A stretch of 64,000 bases of DNA from Nemertoderma westbladi (Eukaryota > Xenacoelomorpha > Nemertodermatida > Nemertodermatidae): the NCBI GenBank assembly GCA_032718475.1, contig JAUCBJ010007937.1:1-64000 (forward strand), given 5' to 3'. Below, piece by piece: positions 11,916-21,500 of this stretch; position 1 is the first letter of the stretch, and each line of letters starts with the position of its first letter. Made by a program: the position numbers and the translations under genes. The notes under the pieces are model-generated. The model worked only from the letters and a program-made list of their open reading frames with translations, searched no databases and was not told where the DNA came from.

Positions 11916-12123
11916 AATTTCCGAGGAAGTGCGTATAACTGGCGTATTTGGGATCTGGAGTCTGGTGATATCGTATTAGACAGAGACGATTTACCGCCTT
12001 CCACCATCTTACCACCTCGCACACTAATGCCTGGACTCTATCGTGTGTGTCTACAGGTGTCGCTATTGCCTGTCGAGTTCTTTCTAGGGATGACTACTAG
12101 TGATTGCATGTACGCCCAAGTTG
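11916..12123 (+). CDS. Host gene exon: REJ-domain (polycystin-1-like) protein, exon A
   Basis: A 208-nt open exon between an AG acceptor (11914-11915) and a GTAGGT donor (12124). It starts in phase 0 and ends with one extra base. The encoded stretch includes YNWRIWDLESG and LPPRTLMPGLYRVCLQVSL, a pattern typical of the REJ (receptor for egg jelly) region of polycystin-1-like proteins, where a W..W strand pair precedes an L-x2-R-x-L-x2-G-x-Y turn. The single-base overhang joins correctly to the next exon (12558). Proteins of this family are large membrane-anchored extracellular receptors acting in sperm or sensory and ciliary signalling. This window shows only a piece, so the exact family member is unknown. 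Confidence 0.72.
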
Positions 12124-12557
12124 GTAGGTAACCTATTTATTTGGTAGAGATTGAAGGCATTGATTGCATTGAGTTCATTGAACTTGCGCAATACAATAAT
12201 GGCTCTTTGTTACGAGTTTTTACTTTTATTCCGATAGGAGATTTAATATTCAACTCAATTACCAAACCTAAACGCAACACAACTTGTACATTATTAAAAA
12301 TAAAATGAAGGCGGCGGGCTTTCTACCTGTTACCAAAACAATAAATGATATTGTTACTATTGCGGGAGAGTAACAGGTTAAAGAGGCGGGCATTTCTAGG
12401 TAACCCAAACTGTTATATCTTTGCTAACCTCTCTACGCTGGGTATATGAGTATTTTTATTCAGTTTAATAAGCTATTATATTGGAATAGTTTATTAATTA
12501 AGCTTTTGTTATTTGTTTTTTTATTCCAAAAATTACGACATTAGTTATTTTTTATAG

Positions 12558-12757
12558 AACTCCCACCTCTGGAAGCTTTCATAGTTGGAGGTTTAACAAT
12601 AACTATAGCGCCAACCAATCCGTCGGTATTAGTGGATGGGTTGACACAATCCCAGGATTCCTCTACAATCTCTAAGAACCATCTACTGTTTACATGGAGT
12701 TGTCTTTGGGTTAATAGATCACCGAATGTTTGCAACATTAACGATATAAGATCATTA
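12558..12757 (+). CDS. Host gene exon: REJ domain, exon B
   Basis: A 200-nt open exon with acceptor TTTTTTATAG (ending 12557) and consensus donor GTGAGT (12758). Its first two bases complete the codon started by exon A, giving Glu, and it ends on a codon boundary. The peptide includes PPLEAFIVGG, VDGLTQSQDSS and LLFTWSC, the recognisable core of a REJ domain (P-L-x-A-x-I-x-G-G, then S-x-D-x-S, then W-x-C). Only 74 bp after its donor the BEL2 element begins, so the following intron (12758-34900) is about 22 kb, of which 18.6 kb is BEL2. Exon B is too short to give function beyond the domain name. Confidence 0.78.
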
Positions 12758-12826
12758 GTGAGTCATCCCAATTCCTATAACTACAACTAACTGTTCTCGA
12801 AATTCATTTAAATTTTACAATAAGCT

Positions 12827-12831
12827 GCTTA
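12827..12831 (+). repeat. BEL2 target-site duplication, left (GCTTA)
   Basis: GCTTA here and at 31442-31446 flank the two long terminal repeats. A 5-bp duplication is usual for BEL/Pao integrase. Confidence 0.75.
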
Positions 12832-12957
12832 TATAGAATTATATTCCCTAAATGCCGTGGATTTTCAAAATTTTATTTTATTCGGATTAACTTTGTAAAG
12901 ATTGCTTTGAGTTCTCACTCGTATTGGTTCTATCTATTATGCATCTATCGGTCAAGT

Positions 12958-13033
12958 GGTTCAGTAGCTCAGTTGGTAGAGCGTTGGAAATTATATGTGT
13001 AGTAGGTATCGAGTTCGAATCCTAGTAAGTGCG
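12958..13033 (+). repeat. tRNA-like segment inside the BEL2 5' LTR
   Basis: TAGCTCAGTTGGTAGAGC is a perfect tRNA D-arm with A-box, and GAGTTCGAATCC is a good T-loop/B-box at tRNA-like spacing. The acceptor, anticodon and T stems do not pair properly, so this is a tRNA-derived relic or an internal pol III promoter rather than a working tRNA gene. The identical copy lies at 29659-29734. Confidence 0.6.
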
Positions 13034-13240
13034 AATTATTTTTTGTGCAGAATTTCAACTCATTTAAATTAACCGCTACAAATTAATTGCATTTGTCTGT
13101 ACCAATGAGGCTGTAGTTATTTGATTGTAACCAATGTCGTGCAAGTTATATATTAGCTGGACCAATAGCTATCTTTAAAACCCTGTTAGAACCTATAGAA
13201 CAATCGGGAATTTTCTCGATTGATTGCGGCACAAATTTGG

Positions 13241-13250
13241 TATAAAAAGG
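13241..13250 (+). promoter_or_regulatory. TATA box in BEL2 LTR
   Basis: TATAAAAAGG is a near-ideal TATA box, with an AATAAA 125 nt downstream (13375-13380). If this is the promoter, U5 would be about 1.3 kb, unusually long. The alternative start is the TATA-like CATATAAAT near 14474 with an initiator-like TCAGTGAG at about 14519. The same box sits at 29942-29951 in the 3' LTR. Confidence 0.45.
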
Positions 13251-14740
13251 TGCGATTTGTTCATTAGTTGACAATTATATCTATCTAATTCAATCTCAAT
13301 TGCTGATCTACCTTAACTTTCTGTCTTATTTCAGATTACATTGTTTATTGTATAATAGTTATTATATCTTTTGTAATAAAAGTCAGAAATACTAGTCACA
13401 TCTCAGCCCTTTTCTATCTGTTTTACTATGGTTTCACTACGGTGAACAAACTCAGGGACAGGATGGCCGGCTAGAGATCGGGCCGCAGCAATGAACGGGA
13501 ACATCACGGGAATGTAGACGAGAGACAACCCGCAATACCATTTAGAGTTATTCGCCCATCGCCTGAAAGGTTAGACAGCGTTCGATCCTTGCTACCTAAG
13601 TGTAAGACCAAAAGATCAAAAGGTAGACGTAGTGACACGCTGTAAGCCCAAAATTACATCATAGGGACTGTACCGTCTTGATTCAGGAAAAACCCACAGT
13701 AGACCTTCATATTCCTACGGGGGAGGGAGAGAGAGCAGATACTAGTACGCAGATAGGACGTAGGCACACCGGTACAAGGCATACACATTGGTTAGGGTGC
13801 AGCAAACTGTACGCTTAACTCTTGCTAAGTACAGGTGTGTGTGCGACTATTTACAGTACGACAGTGTCCATTACATCAGAACTTGTAGGCTAAGGGGGTT
13901 GCTGTGTTTTCACCTGAATTGGGATTGTACCGTTCAGGCGGTAGGGCAGTTTACACTAGGCGCAAATAAATTGAGGCTATCAGGGATATACTAACATCTA
14001 CCGTGTCCCCGCCAACGCCCTAATAGGAAGTTACCCGGACTACCTGGGTGACTAAAATTCTAGATAGGAGCCAGGATAGCTATTAGTACCCGTACGCCTA
14101 CAGTAGTAAACTAACACATCTCTTCTTAGTATCAGGGACCTGGTACCTAAAATTGCCGAATTCTGGGCGTAGTATTAACCTTATGCCTGAATTTGAGTCC
14201 TGGAAATACGCAAGAGGGGAAGGAACCTTATCATTCGTGAGTATTGGACCTACAAGTTACAAATTTAGAATATTCGTAAATGCACACCGCACCCAGTAAT
14301 TATATATGTGAAGGAGCAAAACTGTTTTGACCGTTCAGAATTAACACACGCGCGTTAGAAATTATTTACACCTCGAAATATATAAAATTAACTTTTGTCC
14401 GTACTGTGCTTTGCCCGCTAGTTAGACATCTCCAAATATCTGCTCTGTACCTAGCTAGCGTCCCTTTGCCCAACCATATAAATCACACCGCGGCAAAGTA
14501 TACGAGCCTCTTAGTCCGTCAGTGAGTCAGCCTGATTTTAGGATTCGATGCGCGGGATTTTGTTTCATCGAAGTTTGTCTGCTCGTAGACTGTTTTCTGC
14601 CTCACCGGTTATAAGAGATCGATACTGCAATATATTCGCTTACTTAGAGTTTACTGTTTTGGTGAGAAGGTCGGATTTATGATTTGATTCACAAACTTTA
14701 CAGTAGGATATTGCAGGTATTGTTGCTGTCTCTTCAATTA

Positions 14741-15547
14741 GTAGGAATGTGTTTTACTGAACTACGGTTCGGTAGGACTAAAGTTATTTGAAAATTTTGT
14801 ATTTTGAGGTAAAAGTTTGTATTTGATTAGCTAAGTGCTAATTTTGAAATAAAAATTTGATTTGAACCGCGTGTAAAATATTTTGGAATTGAATACCGGT
14901 GTTTAAAAGGGGTTTAAATACCATATTGTACCGGTACAAAATTTTCGTAAAAGTAAAACCTAACTCTTTTGTTTTTCAGGATTCAGAACTCATTTCTAGA
15001 CTGTAACGGGAGCAAGACCGTGTTTAGCAAGTTTGGGAGATAGATAACTCAACAACTTTGGTTGGGAAAATCGCGTTTCGTCCGCAACGTTAAAAACGGA
15101 AAGGTTCACGTCCGGTTTGTATCTGAGAATCTGTTTTTCTGGAGAATTATTGGAGTGGGTGAGTTTGAAAAGTTGCATAAATAAGTTAGGCATTACCGTA
15201 TTAGTTAAAATTATTGTGGGTTCCACTGTCTCAAGTATTTATGCATTCCGTATGATTTCTTTGTTCATTGCTGAATTAGTCCGTATTATTGTATTTAATT
15301 TACCTTTTGATAACGCATATCGTTATCCGATTTATTTGTTATAAAATTGGCCGCTAGGCTAATTTTATTATATACTTATTCCGTGACATTTATTTGCTGT
15401 AAAATTGGCCGTTTAGGCTAATTTTATCCATCTGCTATAAAATCGGCCGGTAGGCTAATTTTATAAGACTGTAATTAGTACCGTTTTATACAAATACGGT
15501 AAATTCGATACTTTGACACTCACTTCACTTGACTTACAACTACCGAA
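14741..15547 (+). other. BEL2 leader between 5' LTR and gag
   Basis: 807 nt without a supported gene. I see no clear tRNA-complementary primer-binding site directly after the LTR. A short block built around AAAATTGGCCG or AAAATCGGCCG followed by TAGGCTAATTTTAT occurs three times between about 15342 and 15466, a small tandem array just ahead of the gag start. Confidence 0.5.
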
Positions 15548-18500
15548 ATGAGTGACAAACAAGACTATACGAAGAATACACCTACCGACTATGACTCATG
15601 TGACGGAGATAAGTCAGCAGCGGAAGAACAACAGGGGAAGACTCGCGAGCCTACCGAACCTACACCGTGTGCGTCACCAGTACATCCAACGGGAGTACCG
15701 GATGCCGTAGTACGAGGCGACGGCAGGACCGAGGACTTTCTAACTGTTCCGCAACCTAGATATAGGGAAACGGAAATGGTAAGTTCAGCAGGAAGCACAG
15801 AAAGTGTGGTTAGAAGCGTCGGTGGATACATGGCGCATATAACCAGGAGTATTGGAGAAGGCCAACGCATATTAGACGGGTTGACCGCTCCGATGTCTCG
15901 ATTCGAGTTCTACACCCTCCAGGTTAGAGTACAGAGTAAAGTATATAAGTCCGTAGATAATCTAGTTGGCCTACAAGATCTAGCTAGACAGAGACAGGAC
16001 ATGGATACTCAACTTAGAATCCTCGAGAAACTAATGATCACTAGAGAGAAACTGATTCAGTTTAAGTCGACGATTAGACAGATACAACAGGAACAAGCGG
16101 ACCAGTTGTTAGGTGAGTCAGTTTCAGACGAATTATTACAGCCCGAGGAAGAACAGGAACTGTACCGACTGGATGGACAATTGAAACACCTGACAGATCA
16201 CTTACGCATGTGTGGCGAGGACGTCGGAGATTTGGAAACCGTGCCGGAATACACGAGGGAAACTCCATTCGCACAAATCGAATCGGCACCGGAAATATTG
16301 AATCAATCATTGGTAAGTATTCGTAGCGAAATCTGCGAGGGAAGTATGGTCACGTCAGAAGTTGCTCGACAACAGCAACAGTTCTACAGACAGCAACACG
16401 AGATGGAAGAACAAGCTCAACTTCTAATGCTACAAGCAGCAGTAGAAGAAGAGAAGCTACGCGTTGCAAATATAGCAAGAATCTCCCACCTGCAAGAACA
16501 AGCCGAGTTGGAAGCAGCCGAGATGGAAAGGTTAGAGTTGGACATTGCGCAACAAACAGCAGCAGCGGCAGCGGCTGAGTCAGAGCGACAAGCGGCATCG
16601 GCTGAGTCAGAGCGACAAGCGGCAGCGGCTGAGTCAGAGCGACAAGCGGCAGCGGCTGAGTCAGAGCGACAAGCGGCAGCGGCTGAGTCAGAGCGACAAG
16701 CGACAGCGGCAGCGGCAGCGGCGAAGATAGAGAGAAACCGGTTAGTTTTAGAAGCCAGAGCAGAAATGAAGACACGGCAAATAAAGGCCCAGTCAGCTAT
16801 ACGACAAGCGGAACTCGAGGCGCAACAACAACAAACGGAACAACACGAGAAAGAAGTTAAACTTCGTTTCGAACTCGAGAAGAAGGCGAGAGAATTAGCC
16901 AACGCCAAGGAAGACCTGGATCTACAAGCCTGCGATCGATCGATGAGATCTCGTGACGGACATGATTTGGACCAGTTAGAGGTAAGACATCGCCAAATTC
17001 AGGAACGAAAGAAGGAAGGAAGTGTAGGAGCACCCGGACGGGAACGACAATTAGTAAAAGACGTGTGTCAACGATTCCCACAGGTAACTCATATGTTTGC
17101 ACCGGTTACGACTAAGGAACCTATTTCGATTGCTGGTAGCAGCGATATCTCTCCTATCCATGGTGTGACGGAACACAGGTTTGTTATTCCGGACGAGTTT
17201 ACCCCGCCAAGGGCAACGTCGTCGCCTATTCCGAAAGTCAAGGTAAGTAACCCACCGATTACAGATCGTAGTAGTTTATTAGTCGGACCTGCACTACTGA
17301 CGATAAAACAGGTGAGTCCACCTTTGACACCTAAACCCGTTACGCACTACGATTACCCAATGACATTTCGGCCTACAAGGCCTTTGGATTCAAACGCGGT
17401 CGTCCGACCACCGTTCAACCAGTTTACATCGCAATCTACGACTTCGAGGAAGACTTGTGAGCCTACCGAACAACGGAGAACAGTGGAGACGCGACCATTC
17501 AACCAGTTTACATCGCAATCTACGACTTCGAGGAAGACTTGTGAGCCTACCGAACAACGGAGAACAGTGGAGACGCGACCATTCAACCAGTTTACATCGC
17601 AATCTACGACTTCGAGGAAGACTTGTGAGCCTACCGAACAACGGAGAACAGTGGAGACGCGACCATTCAACCAATTTACATCGCAATCTACGACTTCGAG
17701 GAAGACTTGTGAGCCTACCGAACAACGTAGATCAGTGGACGATGTTCCGAAACGGAATGTTAGAATTCGTACGACGCAACGGACGCGAGCACGTCGACCA
17801 CCATATCCGGATGATAGTAGTACTTCGAGCGAATCGGATTACCCGAAACGCGAGGTATTTAGAACAGGGGCGGCCGATGAATATAAACGCGAGCGTTCAG
17901 ACAACTCCTTTGCAGATAACCCTCCACAGAATACACCAACACAGAAGGCGTTACAACCAACGGATGCAATTAGTACACAACAGTTCGCCGACATCCTGCG
18001 ACCAGTTGTCAACAAGTTGGCTCAGATCGAGGAACGTCTGGAGGAAGGTTACACCGACAGTTCGAGAAATTCCGAATTCGAACACAATAGACACCCGAAG
18101 GGACCACAAAGACCGGTACCTTCAAACCCCACATCATATCAGGGAAAAGCGCCAAGAAGGGATATCAACAAGAATACCAACCAAGGACGCGAAACTCTGA
18201 ACGTTGCAGAGGAGATAGCGAAATTCGCAGCCAGACAGGGATTGCCGGTACAACAACCACCGAAGTTTTCCGGTAGCTCAAAACACTGGCATACCTTCGT
18301 AGACTATATCGAATCCCAGATCGCCGTGTGCGCCTTTACATCACGGGAGAAGTTCAATTACCTGCTTCAAACGTTGTCAGGAGAACCTAAACGTTTGGCG
18401 GAGACTTTCGTCGGTGTACCGGACGCTTTCGAACTAGCGTACGATCGTTTGACTTCGATATACGGAGGTACAGTGAGCATGGCCAGGTCAGTAATAGAGG

Positions 18501-21500
18501 AACTCTGTAAGGGAGGGGCTATCACTAAACCCGTCGACTTACTAAAACTAGCTGACGAGATCAAGAACGCTATCACTACCTTAAGATCAATTGGACAACT
18601 TGATTACGGGAATACCCCTACAGTTCTATTAAAGATAATAGGACGACTCCACCATCGACTTCGTCGGGAGTGGAGGAAGGTCGAATACCAGCGAGAGGAG
18701 CGAGGAGGATTCCTAAAATTAGAAGATGTGTACCTTTTAATATCCAGGGAGGCGGTAGTAGAAACTCGATCTAACTACACCGACCAGCACATCGTGGCAG
18801 AAGGAATCACATTGCCCTCTTCAAACCGACAAAAACCCCAGACAACATCCACAAAGACGGCCACTTACGCCACATCGACGGAATCACGACAATTCTCAGA
18901 CGGTAATAGAGTATCTGCGCCTATTGGGACGAAACAGACGAGACAGCAACTCAGCACCGACTTCAACGGCTGCCAATACTGCGAGCATCTAGGTAAGCGG
19001 TATATTGGTCACAAGTTACGAGGTTGTCGACAATTTCGCGAGTTGAACTCGGAAGAACGACGGCTGCAGATACGGCCACTGGACTCTTGTTGGCGGTGTA
19101 CGCGACACGGACACGTCCGTAAGGATTGCCCAAATACCGACACTTGTCCATCCTGTGGACGCAACCATGACGGTCTGCTCCACACGGACAGCCACACGCC
19201 GACGAAACGCTTCGCCAGGGAACACCCGGAAGCAGCAGCGAGATGTGATGCGGCCTACCGAAAACGAGAATCGAAAACGACTCCGACCTTCGTGACACAT
19301 ATTGAGGATTGCTTCTCAGAACAATCCGGATCGTCGGACGAAGAATCAGAAGACGACGACGAATATTCCAATGGAGACGAACAACCGTCGATCGCGCTTC
19401 TAACCACTGACCAACTGAAGGGATTCAGTGTAATCCCGATTAAGATCACTGGCACAAAGGGGAGTAAGAGGATTTACGCGATTCTAGACTCAGCCTCATC
19501 TCACAGTTACGTGGATGAAAAGATAGCTGACGTCGTAACGGATCTCAGACAAGGTAAACACGTCAGTTATACAGTAAGTAGTATGCACGGACAGCGTGCA
19601 ATACCAGTGACACGAGTTAAGTTGGACTTAGACTCTCTTCTTCCAAAATCGCAACACAGCGAGAGGGAGAGGTCTTTGTTACCCTTTAGAGATCTAACCT
19701 TTGCGGCCACGAAGGACTTTAGTAACCTACTAGGTCCAGTGCCGGAACAATCTCTGGAGGACCGTAAGTATTTCAGACACCTTGGTGTACCCGAATGTCC
19801 TGTCAATTATAGATCGGTAGCAATGCTGATCGGGACGGACCAATTCAACCTACATCAGGTGTGGGAAACCAGACCATCGGCAGTTGTAGCAGGAAACGCA
19901 TACGCCTGCAGAACGCCGATAGGGTGGTATACTCGAGCGCCTGTGCGCACACTAGACGTAAGTGACGAGGAAGACGATGTACAGAGTACATGTAGTTTAT
20001 TAACTACAAATTCAATCCATTCCTTTTCACACGACGTGAACCATACTACGCTACAGTCGACAAAACATGACAGACGGGTAACTAGTATGATAAGTCACAA
20101 GGAGCAGCTAACCCACAAGGTGAGTCTAGGACTTGGGGGGAAGACGAGTCAGCTAGAGATTCCATCGACGACAGATGATAGGCTTGCGAGTCTACCTACC
20201 CCAATAACCTCAACAGTGCCCGTCGATATCGACGATGACGCGTTGAAAATTCATCAGTTGGAACAAGCCGCCTTGGACAAAGAATTAACGGAGAAGACTA
20301 TCAGGTGGTTAGAACAAGATACAGCTGAACCTGGTAGCTACGAACCTTGTATGTCGGAACAGGAGAAACAATCTCTAAAGATCATGGAAGATACTATCCG
20401 ACAGACGGAGGACGGACATTACGAGGTGGGGATGTTATGGCGTAGCCAAAGTCCTAAACTTATAAATAACTACCCACTGGCTTTGAGACGTCTACACTCA
20501 ATACGACAACGTCTATTAAAGGACGAGAAAGCCCATCTGCAGTACAACACTCAGATGGAGACGTATTTGACTGAAGGATACGCTATCCGAATGACTAACC
20601 CGGAGCGAGTGACCGACCAGACATACTACCTGCCACATCACTATGTGAGACATCCCGACAAACCAGATAAAGTACGCGTAGTCAATGATTGTGCGGCTCT
20701 ATTTGAGGGAATGTCCCTCAATAGTGAGTTGATGGATGGACCGAACATGAATAATTATCTTATGGGGGTGATTATGCGCTTCCGTCAGCGTCAAGTAGCC
20801 TTTACTTGCGACGTTGAAGCGATGTTTCACCAAGTAAAAGCGTTAGAGCGAGACAGAGACAGTTTGCGGTTCCTCTGGTATCCGGAAGGAGACTTAAGTC
20901 TACCACCAGCGACTTACCAAATGCAAGTTCGCGTCTTCGGTGCCAGAGACAGCCCAAATTGTACGATGTACGCCTTGAAGCAAGCCGCTAGAGATCAGAA
21001 ACATCTATATGACCCAGAGATAATTAGAATTGTAGAACGTGACTTTTACGTCGACGACGGTTTACAGAGTTGCGACACAGTAGAACGTGCTACAACAGTA
21101 GCACATCAATTACGGGACTGCTTGGCGGGCGGAGGTTTTAACCTCACCAAATTCGCCTCAAACAGTGCCGAACTAGTAGACTCATTCGGAACTACTGAGC
21201 GTGGAGGTGGTGACATAGACCTAGAGTTCGAACCACTACCGACGACTAAGGTGTTAGGGCTCTTTTGGGACCCAAACACAGACAACTTTCGAGTGAAGGT
21301 GAGACTGGACAGTCAAGGAAACACACTGACCAAGAGATCATGCTTGTCAAAATTGAGCCGATTGTTCGATCCGTTAGGATTCATCAGTCCAGTGATACTG
21401 CAAGCCCGCATTTATATGCGCAGTATATGGAAGGATGGACTAACATGGGACGAGCCGATCTCATCAGACCAAGTGGACTTATGGAAGACCTGGGAGGCGG

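Larger units (their letters stand above)
12832..14740 (+). repeat. BEL2 5' LTR (1909 bp)
   Basis: Identical to 29533-31441 except for one base noticed at 14548. It contains a tRNA-like segment (12958-13033), a TATA box (13241-13250), an AATAAA (13375-13380) and a second TATA-like element, CATATAAAT, near 14474, followed about 40 nt later by an initiator-like TCAGTGAG. A 68-codon open frame (13788-13994) has no recognisable content. Confidence 0.93.

Noticed and set aside
12958-13033. Functional tRNA gene
   Set aside because: A and B boxes are good, but acceptor, anticodon and T stems do not pair.
16350-16908. Minus-strand ORFs rich in Ala/Ser/Cys or Leu/Pro
   Set aside because: Antisense shadows of the AESERQAA repeat in BEL2 gag.
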